From: SAR324 cluster bacterium
GTDB taxonomy: Bacteria; SAR324; NAC60-12
DNA: 57,844 bases
Reading direction: 5' to 3'
Assembly: GCA_015231885.1 (NCBI GenBank)
Contig: JADGAT010000022.1
Coordinates: 1-57,844, forward strand
The notes beneath the pieces were generated by a model. The model ran no database searches and was not told the origin of the DNA. It worked only from the letters and a program-made list of their open reading frames with translations. Below are positions 12,435 to 21,710 of the stretch, piece by piece (within the stretch, counting starts at the first letter, position 1; each line of letters opens with the position of its first letter). The position numbers were made by a program, and so were the translations under genes.

Positions 12435-12713
12435 TTTTACAGTAAATCCAACAGAATACAGGATACACAGAACCATAATAAAAGGCAAAAATATTGTCAG
12501 GTTGGGGTGGTGCGATTTGAAGATACTGGTGAAACATTTTTCTTCTGAAAGATCCACTTTCCTAGCTGGTGTTGCCCCCTTCCATTTGCTGTCCTGGAAA
12601 AGTAATTTTTATTGTAAGATGCTCTTCATTGTACTACAATTCCATTTAATGAGGAACTTTTCGTTGAAAACGTCATTGTGGTCATATTGAGCCTTAATTT
12701 ATATAAAATTTAC
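12435..12713. other. Intergenic stretch with nothing recognised
   Basis: This AT-rich gap between MITE copy 1 and the lipoprotein gene shows no recognisable gene, RNA or repeat. An AT-rich block (TTAATTTATATAAAATTT) just before the likely start of the next gene could hold a -10 element, but no well-spaced -35 hexamer accompanies it. Confidence 0.4.
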
Positions 12714-13529
12714 TTGAGAAAACAACTGTCTTTGAAATTTTCACAAATAGTTTGGGTTCTTATCATAGCAATGATCTTGCTGGCAGCCTGTGGTGGTAAT
12801 GGGAATGATGAATATCCTACTGAAGAAACAACGGAGCCGATAGAGCCGATCACAGATCAAACGACAGAATCCTCTCCTGGTAATGCGGAGCCGATAGAGC
12901 CGATCACAGATCAAACGACAGAATCCTCTCCTGGTGATACGGGGGGAAGTGATTCGGATACGGTCGTCATTGAGACCACTCCAGAATTGCTGCAGGAATT
13001 GGGAGATCTGATTCAAGAATACAAAGAGGTGTATCAAGATACAAATGGACAATCGTTCACCTTATTTTTCTCCAATCCCGCTAAAGGAGATTTTGATAAT
13101 CAAGCCTCTTACCAAAATCCGGGAAATTTCACTTTCAATGAAATCAAATCTAAAGATCCCCGTGAACTTTCCTGGGCCATGTTTTTTGTCACGGATCAAA
13201 TCCAAAGCTTGAGGGATGAATGGAGCCAGCCTGTCATTATTAATAGCGGATATCGAAATCCAAAGCACAACTTGTTAAACCTGAGCCCTCCTGGCGCATC
13301 CAACAGCCAGCACATGTATGGTACTGCAGTTGATATGAAAACTATAGATATGGATGGAGATGGGGACATTGATACCAACGATGCCCGCCAGATGACACTC
13401 GATGCAACAGACAAAGGTGCTGCATTCGTGAGCACTCCTGACAGCTATCCTACTCATGTCCATGCAGACTGGAGAACCGTGAGACCATGTTCTAATACTT
13501 TTCTTGCTGTTGCCGGAGAATGTAATTAA
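12714..13529 (+). CDS. Lipoprotein with M15-like peptidase domain
   Basis: An envelope lipoprotein of about 271 residues. The N-terminus has a basic-hydrophobic signal ending in the lipobox LLAAC, then an acidic Thr/Ser/Pro-rich linker containing a perfect-length 18-residue tandem duplication (EPIEPITDQTTESSPG unit; bases 12834-12887 and 12888-12941). The catalytic-type domain at the C-terminus has SGYRNPKHN (near 176), SQHMYGTAVD (near 196) and HVHADWR (near 247), matching the zinc ligands His, Asp and His of the peptidase M15 / YcbK group that acts on peptidoglycan peptides. The start is uncertain: TTG at 12714 gives a normal 26-residue lipoprotein signal, GTG at 12678 a longer one, and neither has a clear ribosome site. 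Cleavage of cell-wall D-amino-acid bonds is a family-based inference. Confidence 0.82.
   Translation: MRKQLSLKFSQIVWVLIIAMILLAACGGNGNDEYPTEETTEPIEPITDQTTESSPGNAEPIEPITDQTTESSPGDTGGSDSDTVVIETTPELLQELGDLIQEYKEVYQDTNGQSFTLFFSNPAKGDFDNQASYQNPGNFTFNEIKSKDPRELSWAMFFVTDQIQSLRDEWSQPVIINSGYRNPKHNLLNLSPPGASNSQHMYGTAVDMKTIDMDGDGDIDTNDARQMTLDATDKGAAFVSTPDSYPTHVHADWRTVRPCSNTFLAVAGECN
12834..12941 (+). repeat. Two 54-bp tandem units inside the lipoprotein linker
   Basis: Two head-to-tail 54-bp units encode the 18-residue linker repeat EPIEPITDQTTESSPG plus two variable residues (NA, then DT). The units differ at only a few bases at their ends, which suggests a recent slippage duplication. They lengthen the flexible tether between the lipid anchor and the M15-like domain without changing the frame. 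Confidence 0.9.
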
Positions 13530-13585
13530 TTGTAGCAACAAACTATTTTGAAGAGATAACTTTAATATATGAGCCAGGAGCAGAG

Positions 13586-14392
13586 ATGACGATCAAACAA
13601 CTGAAGCAGCATGGAAGAGTGTTTTTTTTAAGCAGCATGATTGTAATTTTTTTTCAACTTGGTGTACTCCTTGCTGATGATTCACCTACTTTTGAAACAT
13701 CCTCTGAATACGCCCTGGCTCTTGAACTCTTGGAAACTGGGGATTGGCAGGAAATAGACAAAGGGTTCTACACTATTGTGCGCCATGTCTCAGAAGAATC
13801 CATCAAAACCGCATTGATTGACAAGCTGGAAGAAGAAACGTCACGTCATCAAACTGCTGGACGATTTGAGGATCATGCTCACATGGAATTTTACATGAAT
13901 TTGGCTGGAGTGGTCGGTCAGATGAAAGACGATCCCCGCATCATTCTACCGCTCATCAATGCTTTGGGGGTAGTGGGGGGAATGTATATTCCAACAACCC
14001 TTGCACACATTGGTATGCCCGCCTTGGAGGCGGTATTGGTAAAATATGACGAACCCAATGTCGATTTGCGACTTGGTATCTTGATCACACTGCAGGAAAT
14101 GTTTCGTTTGGATTCATTGAATAAACGAATCCACCAGACCTCGACCAATCTTCAGGCTGTTCAGGACATTCTGCTTCGTGGGATCGATGACAGTAATCAT
14201 TTTATCCGAAGACGGGCAGTGAAAGTGATTGGAGTTTTGGGAGATCGATCATTTGCCGACAGGCTGGTCTTTATTGCACAAAATGATCCTTACTACTGGT
14301 CTCGTAACACCGACAACCAAAGGAAGGACTGGAGCCAGTTGCGCTACCCTGTGCGGGAATCAGCACAAGAAATCATAAAGTCGTGGGAGTGA
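13586..14392 (+). CDS. Exported HEAT-repeat protein
   Basis: A 268-residue protein with an N-terminal hydrophobic segment (about 10-32, FFLSSMIVIFFQLGVLLA), probably a signal peptide. The rest is predicted helical with HEAT-like pairs: IILPLINALGVVGG, MPALEAVLVKYDEP, and IDDSNHFIRRRAVKVIGVLGD followed by a helix near the C-terminus (VRESAQEIIKSW). HEAT repeats form curved scaffolds for protein binding. It lies 56 bases after the M15-like lipoprotein gene on the same strand, so a shared transcript and periplasmic location are plausible. GGAGCAG upstream of the ATG is an acceptable ribosome site. No enzymatic motif is seen and the partner is unknown. Confidence 0.8.
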   Translation: MTIKQLKQHGRVFFLSSMIVIFFQLGVLLADDSPTFETSSEYALALELLETGDWQEIDKGFYTIVRHVSEESIKTALIDKLEEETSRHQTAGRFEDHAHMEFYMNLAGVVGQMKDDPRIILPLINALGVVGGMYIPTTLAHIGMPALEAVLVKYDEPNVDLRLGILITLQEMFRLDSLNKRIHQTSTNLQAVQDILLRGIDDSNHFIRRRAVKVIGVLGDRSFADRLVFIAQNDPYYWSRNTDNQRKDWSQLRYPVRESAQEIIKSWE

Positions 14393-14404
14393 TCTACTGA
14401 TTGA

Positions 14405-14655
14405 TCCTATTCCTTTCTGCGTTTTAAATTTTTCGCTTTTATGAATGGTGGCATTATCAATAATGACAATGCTTCATCGAAATATTGAAGATCGATTTAG
14501 CCTTGACGTTCACAAAGGGCAAATTGTCCAATCCGTTGTTGAGCCTGTCGAAAATGAGCTTCATCACGTTTGGATTTGAGAGATTTGCGTGTGCGTTCCC
14601 AGGAGAGACTAGCCCGTTTTAGAGTTGATCATAACCCTGCCAGACCAATGCGTTT
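14405..14655 (-). pseudogene. Relict of an IS630-family transposase
   Basis: No open frame survives, but minus-strand translation gives unmistakable pieces of an IS630-type transposase. From 14622 downward it reads LKRASLSWERTRKSLKSKRD and on to a stop, then IDLQYFDEA, the first catalytic Asp region of DDE_3 transposases. At about 14470 the frame shifts and jumps to VIIDNATIHKSEKF, the second catalytic Asp region. The block between the two Asp motifs is missing and the C-terminus is gone. The relict fills the 287-base gap between the HEAT-repeat gene and the end of the cyclase gene at 14680. IS630 elements insert at TA, the same dinucleotide that borders the MITE-like copies in this window. 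Confidence 0.85.
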
Positions 14656-14679
14656 CTATGACAGAGATTGCTGGGGAAA

Positions 14680-16725
14680 TCAAACCAACTGTTCTAATTT
14701 TTTGATGAGTACCTGGTACGGTAGATCCTGCTGTAGAGAGGTGTGCTGTGCTCGATTCAAATGCTTCAGGGCTTCTTGATGCTTGCCTTCAAAGTGCAGT
14801 TGAAGCGCAACTTCATAAGTTTCTATTTGTGCAATCATGCTCTGATCCAAGAGTTTGGCATTTCCCAATAGTTCATAAATTGTAGTAAGCTCCTGTTTTC
14901 CTCTGATTTGGATGCGGTCCAACCGGCGGGCAACCAATCGATTGCGTACATGGGAGTATGTGTCCTCATCCATAATGATGGTGCTGCCATATTGTTTATT
15001 AGCTTCTTCCAGACGATTGGCAAGGTTGACTTTGTCGCCGATCACCGTGTAAGAAATACGCTCTGATGAACCAATATTTCCCACAACCACCTCACCATAA
15101 CTAATACCAATTCGAGTCCGAAAAACAGGACGATTCTTCCGAGACCATTCCTGGCTGAGTTTTTCCACCCGTTCCTGTATGGCCAAAGCCGCTTGACAAG
15201 ACAACAAAGCAGGATCATCCGCACCAAAAGGAACTCCCCAGAAAGCCATGGTCGCATCTCCTATGTATTTATCAATCATCCCGTCATGCGCTCTGATAAT
15301 AACACTCAACTCCTCCAAATACTCATTCAGGAATTGAACCAGGTCGTGTGGTGCCGTTGCTTCCGAAATGGAAACAAAATTCACGATATCTGTAAATAAA
15401 ACAGCAAGAGGATGATTTTCTCCATCCGGGATGGTTTCATCACAAATGATTGAACGCACCAGCTCTTTGGGGACATAACGTTCAAAGGCTTTGAGCCCAG
15501 TTTTCATTTGAGAAAATGAATCCGAGGTTTCTTGAATTTCTGAAAAAATGGTTTGCAGCAGAAACGGAGAATCCAGTTCAAGCTTCTTAATTGAGTCGGA
15601 TTCTTCTTTCAACATGACCAAGGGGGTTATTATTTTTGTTGAAAACCAAATGACTAACAGCATCGCTACTATAGTTATTCCAAATGATATCAAGACATTG
15701 GTTATCTGATTTTCCTTGATTTCGCCCAAATAGTCATCCTCCGGGATGTAAATTCCAATCGTCCACGGCCATTTATGGCTTTGGAATGGTCGAAACATGG
15801 CATAATAATTTTTTTTCTGATAATGAAAATTGGTGAAGGTTTTTGATCGAATTTGATAACTCCCAACTAAATTCATTAAAGAAGCAAAAGCATGCTTACT
15901 GGCAGAATCTCCCAGTTCTGTAATTTTTGCCAAACGTGTTTTTTGTCCTTTTTCTTTGAGTTTCATCTGCTTGACATCAGGAAAGGCAATGAGCGTTCCC
16001 ATGTCATCAATAATGAGTGCCCTTCCTGTTTTCCCTATTTTCAACTGTGAAATGAAGGTCGATAATTCTCCAATTTCTATATCAATGCCGACAACACCAA
16101 TAAAGCGACCATTGGTATCATAAGCAGAACGCGCTGCTGTGATGCCAGGATTCTGGGAAGTAAAAAATATATAGGGGTCTGTCCAGATAGTACCTTTGCT
16201 GGCAAGGGCCGATTTGTACCAGGGACGTTGTCTGGGATCATAATTATCTTCAAAGTCGAGTTGCCGATTTTGTACTTTAAATTCTTGATCAGCATAAACC
16301 AGTGTGACTTCTTTTTTTTGCTCCGCCATTTCAATTATTTTAGTCCGGTACCCTCCCTGGGTGACGCTGGAATTGCGATTGACATATGTGAACTCGCCAT
16401 CGGGTTCCCCAAAAAATATCCCGGCAAATTGAGGATAAATGGTCAGCTGGTTATAAAAAAAAGTAGCCAGGTGATATTTGTCGTTACTCTTGATAACGTC
16501 ATCCGATGTCAATTTTCGCACCAAATCAGCAGCTTCCATGGCAGGCGTAAGAAAGTTTTCTGTTTTATCGATGGTAAACTGGGATATATTTTCCATAACA
16601 TCCCGTACCAAATTCTGCAAAATTTCTTCGGATCGCCAATACATGGAAAACATGATTGTAGAAACCAAAATTGCGATCAGACCCGTGACTCCAAACAAGA
16701 GTGCGGTTTTGATGGATACTTTCAT
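14680..16725 (-). CDS. Membrane class III adenylate cyclase with Cache sensor
   Basis: A 681-residue receptor cyclase. A membrane helix (about 7-29) is followed by a periplasmic dCache-type region (about 35-335) containing GIFFGEPDGEFTYVNR, RQRPWYKSA and VVGIDIEIGEL, a second helix (about 338-360), a linker, and a class III cyclase domain (about 435-620). Metal-binding Asp residues are visible in LFTDIVNF and YIGDATMAF. The purine-recognising pair is Lys in DKYIGDA and Thr in YTVIGDKVNLANRLE, the class IIIb adenylate cyclase pattern, so cAMP is the expected product. A short helical tail follows. A periplasmic ligand would set cytoplasmic cAMP; the ligand is unknown. The gene is on the same strand as the kinase at 16909-19251, 183 bases downstream of that kinase's stop. 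Confidence 0.92.
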   Translation of the reverse strand: MKVSIKTALLFGVTGLIAILVSTIMFSMYWRSEEILQNLVRDVMENISQFTIDKTENFLTPAMEAADLVRKLTSDDVIKSNDKYHLATFFYNQLTIYPQFAGIFFGEPDGEFTYVNRNSSVTQGGYRTKIIEMAEQKKEVTLVYADQEFKVQNRQLDFEDNYDPRQRPWYKSALASKGTIWTDPYIFFTSQNPGITAARSAYDTNGRFIGVVGIDIEIGELSTFISQLKIGKTGRALIIDDMGTLIAFPDVKQMKLKEKGQKTRLAKITELGDSASKHAFASLMNLVGSYQIRSKTFTNFHYQKKNYYAMFRPFQSHKWPWTIGIYIPEDDYLGEIKENQITNVLISFGITIVAMLLVIWFSTKIITPLVMLKEESDSIKKLELDSPFLLQTIFSEIQETSDSFSQMKTGLKAFERYVPKELVRSIICDETIPDGENHPLAVLFTDIVNFVSISEATAPHDLVQFLNEYLEELSVIIRAHDGMIDKYIGDATMAFWGVPFGADDPALLSCQAALAIQERVEKLSQEWSRKNRPVFRTRIGISYGEVVVGNIGSSERISYTVIGDKVNLANRLEEANKQYGSTIIMDEDTYSHVRNRLVARRLDRIQIRGKQELTTIYELLGNAKLLDQSMIAQIETYEVALQLHFEGKHQEALKHLNRAQHTSLQQDLPYQVLIKKLEQLV

Positions 16726-16908
16726 AAACTAAAATCGGCTGATTAGAGAAACAGGCACTGATTCCGTCTGATTTTTCAACAGGTTGAAAATAAAGATCAC
16801 AAAGAAAAAACGTGGATAAAAACGACCCAAGCATCAAGCGTCACAATCTGAACATCCGGTTTCTTAAAAATATCAAGTCATATGGTGATCGATATAATTG
16901 CTGGGGGA

Positions 16909-19251
16909 TTAAATGGGGAGAGACACTGTGAATGTTGTTCCTTTTCCTACAGAGGATTCTACATGGATATTTCCCTGATGTCTTTCCACGATGCCAAACA
17001 CTACAGAAAGACCGATTCCTGTCCCTTCCCCTATTTCTTTGGTTGTGAAAAAAGGTTCAAATATTTTCTGTTGCACATCTTTCGGCATGCCGCAACCGTT
17101 GTCCTGGAAACGAACTTCTATATAACGATCTTGCACTTTTGCACTGATTTTTAACAGCCCCATCTTTTTTTCATCAGATTGTTTCTGGCAGGCTCGGATG
17201 GCCTGGCAGGCATTGATCATTAAATTAATGAACACCTGATTGATCTGGGAAGGAAGACATTCGATATATGGAATTTCGGCAAAATCGCAGATAAATTCTA
17301 CATGATCTTTGTATTGGGTTTTGACCAGCTTTATACTCAACTCTAGACCTTTCAAAATATCTGATTTGATCGTGTTTTCTGAATCCTTTCTGCCAAATGT
17401 TGCCAGATCACTGACGATTCCGTTAATTCGTTTGGAACCATCCAGAATGGCTTCCAAATTTTGGAAAATTTTGGAAAATTTTGGATTGAACAGTTCTGCC
17501 ACTGCTTCGCGTTCTCCCTCTTTTGCAATTTGAAGAATGATTTCCTGCAGATTTTGGAGCAGCCTTTCGATATTTTGAGCACCACTGAAGACATAGCTGG
17601 TGGGATTATTGATTTCATGGGCAATGCCTGCGATCATCATTCCGAGGCTGGCCATTTTTTCTGATTGAACTAAATGCACCTGGGCTTCTTTTAACTGCTG
17701 ATGCTGGCTTTCAAGCTGTACCAGTGTATCATTGAGCTTTGATGTCCTTTCGGTAACTTTTTGCTCTAAAGAACGATTCAAAGCCAACAATTTAAGATGA
17801 GTTCGAATTCGGCTCATCAGTTCCTGTTTGGAGAAGGGCTTGGGTAAGTAGTCATTAGCCCCTGCCGCAAACCCTTCCATCAAATCGGAAACTTTGTTTT
17901 TGGCAGTCAACATGATGATGGGCAAGTCACACAGGGGATATTGCTTGCGTATCTTTTTGCACACTTCAAACCCTGATATCTTTGGCATCATCACATCAAG
18001 CAAGATTAAATCGGGTTGATTGTTTTGTACCATTGCCAGGCAGTCTTCTCCGTTGATGGCCTGGGTTACTGTGAACTTTTGCAAGTGGAGGTAATTTGAT
18101 AAAACCTGTAAATTGATTTGATCATCATCTACAATCAATATCTGAAATTCGTCATGAGGCGCCGACAAGTCCAGCATCTCGGCGAAATTAAGATCCTCCT
18201 CCACGACAGCATGAGATACTACATTTTGCGTATCTTCTATAGGGACGGATTGATCAGCAGCATTGTTTGAAAGCGAGTCAACAGCCTGTATGGATGGATC
18301 GGATGATCTGGATTCATTGGAGACCGGGATAGTGAATATAAAATGAGATCCTTTTCCCAATTCGGATTCAACAGAAACATCGCCTCCATGAGCACGCACC
18401 AACTCACGTGTGATAGCGAGTCCCAGCCCTGTTCCTCCATACTCTTTACTTTTTGAAACGGTTCCATTACCTTGTTCAAAGGGACGGAAAATTTTTTCTA
18501 CATTTTCCGGAGAAATCCCAACTCCTGTATCAGAAACAGTGACCGCCACAAACTGTTCATCCTGTATGGAGGCAACCACTGAAATCTTACCAGATTTTGT
18601 GAATTTGACGGCATTGCCAACCAGGTTGATCAGAATTTGCTGTATCCGGTTTTCATCAACATCCACCAGAGGCAGATCTGCTGGAATACGATTATGAAAA
18701 GAAATGGGCTTTTTGCCTGCCATTGGCTTGAGAAGTATGAGTACTCCTTCCAAAGTAGAACGAAGATCCAAAGGACGCTTAGTCAGTTCAATCTCTTTGA
18801 TGCGGATCTGTGAATAGTCGAGAATATCATTAACAAGAAAGGAAAGTCTTTTGCTGCTGCTGGCAATGATATTCAAATTTTCAACAGTGGGAGGCACAAG
18901 CTTTCCGGTAACACCATCAATCAGAGATTCGGCAAGGGCCGTAATGCCATGCAGAGGACTTTTCAGCTCATGAGCAATCCGTGCCAGCAGTTCTTCATGA
19001 AAATGATTGACTGGGGCTGATGCTTCCTTTTCCAGTTCGGACAGCTTTTCTTTCATCTGAGCTTGGGATTGAGAGAGACGGTAGACAAAGAGGGCTAAAA
19101 CCAAAATAATTCCAAGCAAACTAAAAATAATCCATCCTGGATCATTGCTGGTGTTTTTAGATGTTTCCTGGGATGCTGCTACACTAACCATCCAAAATAG
19201 AATGTTGATCAAGCAGACCATGTGTATTAAAAACTTATTTTTCACTGACAT
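16909..19251 (-). CDS. Hybrid histidine kinase with two transmitter modules flanking a receiver
   Basis: A 780-residue protein. A signal-like hydrophobic N-terminus (about 8-27) and a membrane helix (about 41-60) precede the first transmitter: HisKA ([12 protein letters not shown], His near 97) and HATPase ([24 protein letters not shown]; 150-320). A receiver follows (about 380-495; [11 protein letters not shown], Asp near 420), then a coiled coil (500-545) and a second, different transmitter: HisKA with [14 protein letters not shown] (His near 543) and HATPase with [10 protein letters not shown] and [16 protein letters not shown] (to 780). Both transmitters keep their His and ATP-site residues. 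There is no sizeable periplasmic sensor, so input probably comes through another protein or through the receiver. The two transmitters belong to different HK subtypes (HELKSP versus HEINNP), suggesting a fusion of two signalling proteins. Confidence 0.92.
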   Translation of the reverse strand: MSVKNKFLIHMVCLINILFWMVSVAASQETSKNTSNDPGWIIFSLLGIILVLALFVYRLSQSQAQMKEKLSELEKEASAPVNHFHEELLARIAHELKSPLHGITALAESLIDGVTGKLVPPTVENLNIIASSSKRLSFLVNDILDYSQIRIKEIELTKRPLDLRSTLEGVLILLKPMAGKKPISFHNRIPADLPLVDVDENRIQQILINLVGNAVKFTKSGKISVVASIQDEQFVAVTVSDTGVGISPENVEKIFRPFEQGNGTVSKSKEYGGTGLGLAITRELVRAHGGDVSVESELGKGSHFIFTIPVSNESRSSDPSIQAVDSLSNNAADQSVPIEDTQNVVSHAVVEEDLNFAEMLDLSAPHDEFQILIVDDDQINLQVLSNYLHLQKFTVTQAINGEDCLAMVQNNQPDLILLDVMMPKISGFEVCKKIRKQYPLCDLPIIMLTAKNKVSDLMEGFAAGANDYLPKPFSKQELMSRIRTHLKLLALNRSLEQKVTERTSKLNDTLVQLESQHQQLKEAQVHLVQSEKMASLGMMIAGIAHEINNPTSYVFSGAQNIERLLQNLQEIILQIAKEGEREAVAELFNPKFSKIFQNLEAILDGSKRINGIVSDLATFGRKDSENTIKSDILKGLELSIKLVKTQYKDHVEFICDFAEIPYIECLPSQINQVFINLMINACQAIRACQKQSDEKKMGLLKISAKVQDRYIEVRFQDNGCGMPKDVQQKIFEPFFTTKEIGEGTGIGLSVVFGIVERHQGNIHVESSVGKGTTFTVSLPI

Positions 19252-19363
19252 TCCTGTACAATCTTGCTATGACATCAAAACTTGATGTGTTGTTTACAAA
19301 ATAAATAATAATTGTTATTGTCCAGCAGGGAATAACAATTTCATCATCCATTGAAAAACTCAA

Positions 19364-20731
19364 ATGTTTCGACAGGCCCCCCTTCTATTCCTGGCATTCC
19401 TGTGGGGAATGATTTCATCTCACCAGATTGCCGCAGCCCTTCCTCAAATTTTTTCCAGTAATCTGGCGTCAGAAAACTATGTTGAGGATCCTGAGATAAA
19501 TGCTAACATCATCATAGCACATTCCAGTCCAATTGTTAATGTTTCTGTCAATGGAATTGACCAGACACTTCCACAAGAAAATACAGTTGTCTTAGAAAAA
19601 TCCATCATTTTGGAATCTGGTGAAAATCGAATTCGCATTGAAGCCAAAGATCAGCAGGGAGAAACCTCCGTAAAAGATTTTTTTCTTTACTATGGAAGTC
19701 GTGAAGAACTAGCGCACTGGAAACAAAAAAATGAGGAAAAGCTCATTAAACAATTAAAGCAGATTGAGTACGCTGTCGATTTACGCCTGCAATATGATGA
19801 CAATGCTTTGTTCACTCCTTTGAATGAGAGTACGTTTCGCCTATCTCAAAAAGGAACCCAGAAGCAGGATAATAAAAAGAAAACCTATGAGCTTCTTACC
19901 GATTTTAATGCGTCTTATGCCCCGGCAACTTCCTGGAAGTGGGGAGACACCCCGGTGACTCCAGGATTGAGTTATCGTTTCCAGTCTCAGTGGAATTCAA
20001 CATTGAAGGAAAGTGGCTATCTGTCTCACTGGCTTTCGGGACACTTGACCTGGAAACTGGGGAACCATCAACTCCAAACTAAATATTCCACCATTTTTTT
20101 ACGTACCAACCTGGCGGATTCCAGTTGGGAGGATTCTGCCAATTTACAAGTTGTTGAGCTCAGCGGATTGCTGTTCCATTCAGCGCGGCTTCAGTCTCAC
20201 CCCTTTTTGATTTTTATTGACCAGAATTTTAATGATGATCTGGAGGAAGATACAGAAGGATCTAAAAATTCTCAAATAGAACAGGAAACATCTCAAAACG
20301 ACAAAGGACACGACTTGGATGGGGTCAAGCGATTGCTGGGATATGGATGGACCTACCATATCGTTCCCTCTTCACGGTATATCAATGCCATTTTACTGCA
20401 AACGACTTCAGATACACGCAAAGATTACGAAGACTATTCAAGTCTGGGCAGCATCGTAAAATACGATCACCATTGGAAATTTTATCGCATTTCTGCAGCA
20501 GGCCATTATGAAAAGCAGATCTATCATGCAACTCGTCCTGATTTTAATGGAGGAGGATCTGAAAAAAAACGCCTGGATGATTTTTTCCGTTTTAGTTTTG
20601 GTGTGCAGCGCTCCATCAATGAAAATGCACAGCTCAGTGCTCATTTGATTCGGTCGGTTAATTATTCCAAGGTTTCTGCATATGATTATCAGAGAAATAC
20701 GGCAGATGTTGGAATCACGGTTCAGTTTTAA
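19364..20731 (+). CDS. Outer-membrane beta-barrel-like protein with Ig-like N-terminal domain
   Basis: A 455-residue protein with a signal peptide (about 1-25, ending AAA). Residues 45-125 resemble a small Ig-like/glucodextranase-B type fold (SPIVNVSVNGIDQ, then LESGENRIRIEAKDQQG). From about 140 onward there are alternating amphipathic strands (YAVDLRLQYDDNALF, WKWGDTPVTPGLSYRFQSQW, KYDHHWKFYRISAAGHYEKQ) and the chain ends in aromatic VGITVQF, the usual C-terminal signature of outer-membrane barrels. It lies 19 bases before the FecR-domain gene, so the two are probably one operon. A surface or export role is inferred; no specific family is recognised. The ribosome site before the ATG is weak. 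Confidence 0.75.
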   Translation: MFRQAPLLFLAFLWGMISSHQIAAALPQIFSSNLASENYVEDPEINANIIIAHSSPIVNVSVNGIDQTLPQENTVVLEKSIILESGENRIRIEAKDQQGETSVKDFFLYYGSREELAHWKQKNEEKLIKQLKQIEYAVDLRLQYDDNALFTPLNESTFRLSQKGTQKQDNKKKTYELLTDFNASYAPATSWKWGDTPVTPGLSYRFQSQWNSTLKESGYLSHWLSGHLTWKLGNHQLQTKYSTIFLRTNLADSSWEDSANLQVVELSGLLFHSARLQSHPFLIFIDQNFNDDLEEDTEGSKNSQIEQETSQNDKGHDLDGVKRLLGYGWTYHIVPSSRYINAILLQTTSDTRKDYEDYSSLGSIVKYDHHWKFYRISAAGHYEKQIYHATRPDFNGGGSEKKRLDDFFRFSFGVQRSINENAQLSAHLIRSVNYSKVSAYDYQRNTADVGITVQF

Positions 20732-20750
20732 AGACACTACAGGAGATTTC

Positions 20751-21503
20751 ATGAAAAAAATGATTGTTGTGTTGGCATGTGTGCTGCTTTATGGTTCATC
20801 CTCTCTGGGGGCCGAGATGGTAGTGGGGATCTTGATCCCTCACCAGCAAGGTTCCGGGATTTACATCGAGTCACAGCCTGTCACACAGCCCACTCCTGTG
20901 ACTCGGGATGTGTTCATTCGTTTGGGCAGCAACAGTACAGCAGAGTTGGCAATGAACAATGGGGACCGCTTCATTCTGGTCAGTGACACCATGATTCGTG
21001 TGCGAGACTATTATGATGAAGAGGGGACTGCTGAAAAATCATCTCTGTTTGAAATGATCCGCGGCAAGGTTGAAGCGTTGATTGAAGGGCGTGACAAAGA
21101 AAAATTACTCATCCAGACAGGAAATGCCATCATTGGCGTCAAAGGGACAGAATTTATCATTGAAACCCCATCTTCTCAGCTGACCCAGGTCACTACATTG
21201 TCTGGCACCGTCAGCCTGCAAAGAATGGATCAGCAGCAATTTTCAAAAGAAATCTTTTTGGAAGCCGGTTTTCGCTCGCTGATTGTCAAAAAATCATCTC
21301 CGACTCCTCCTTTTTTCATTTCCACAGGCGATCGTCTGGAGATCAACCGGCTTTTTCAGCGTTGGGTGAGGCTTCCTGGTGCGCTGGAACGCCTGTCTTC
21401 AGACACGGTGGTCGACAATGCTTTCAATCAGGAAATCAAACGTCGTGTGGTTCAGCAGGCATTGCGCAACCAGGCTGCTCTTGTTGTTGATATTGTTTTT
21501 TAA
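20751..21503 (+). CDS. Periplasmic FecR-domain protein
   Basis: A 250-residue exported protein. The ATG at 20751 is chosen because AGGAG lies just before it and because it gives a clean signal peptide (MKKMIVVLACVLLYGSSSLG); an upstream in-frame ATG at 20682 would overlap the previous gene. The FecR-type beta domain spans about 45-165: LGSNSTAELAMNNGDRFILV, FEMIRGKVEALIEG, then the family hallmark IIGVKGTEFIIE and VTTLSGTVSLQ. The C-terminal third is helical. Classic FecR proteins are anti-sigma regulators paired with ECF sigma factors, but none is encoded here. This version looks like a secreted structural or ligand-binding relative, paired with the beta-barrel gene upstream. Confidence 0.87.
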   Translation: MKKMIVVLACVLLYGSSSLGAEMVVGILIPHQQGSGIYIESQPVTQPTPVTRDVFIRLGSNSTAELAMNNGDRFILVSDTMIRVRDYYDEEGTAEKSSLFEMIRGKVEALIEGRDKEKLLIQTGNAIIGVKGTEFIIETPSSQLTQVTTLSGTVSLQRMDQQQFSKEIFLEAGFRSLIVKKSSPTPPFFISTGDRLEINRLFQRWVRLPGALERLSSDTVVDNAFNQEIKRRVVQQALRNQAALVVDIVF

Positions 21504-21548
21504 AATCATCATACAGAGGAAGCGGAGCACGTAGTTTGTAGCACTGAT

Positions 21549-21710
21549 TAAGGAATGCTCAAACAATAACGTACCCAATCTACTTGTCTTTTCAACGATC
21601 TTCTGCGTTGCTTTACCAGTTACATAGCAAGCTATGGGCCCGATAAAACGCCTTGAACCTCGATGAAAATCCTGTGTAACTTTAACATGTTATTATTTTC
21701 GCCTTCCTAA
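21549..21710 (-). repeat. MITE-like palindromic element, copy 2
   Basis: Same element as copy 1 in inverted orientation, filling the convergent gap between the FecR gene and the SUMF1-fold lipoprotein gene. It keeps both end sequences and the central ACATAGC-AA/TT-GCTATGT region in near-consensus form. Its left-type end lies at 21710, and the TTAGGAAGG there contains the TAG stop codon (21707-21709) of the minus-strand lipoprotein gene. TA lies at both borders. Confidence 0.9.

Noticed and set aside
12298..12690. A 130-codon plus-strand open frame
   Set aside because: Its first 45 codons are the MITE-like element and the rest is AT-rich sequence without ribosome site or family resemblance; the shared SYCLSIP peptide is only translated repeat.
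14570..14779. Plus-strand open frame across the IS630 relict and the end of the cyclase gene
   Set aside because: It is antisense to both and has no ribosome site or recognisable product.
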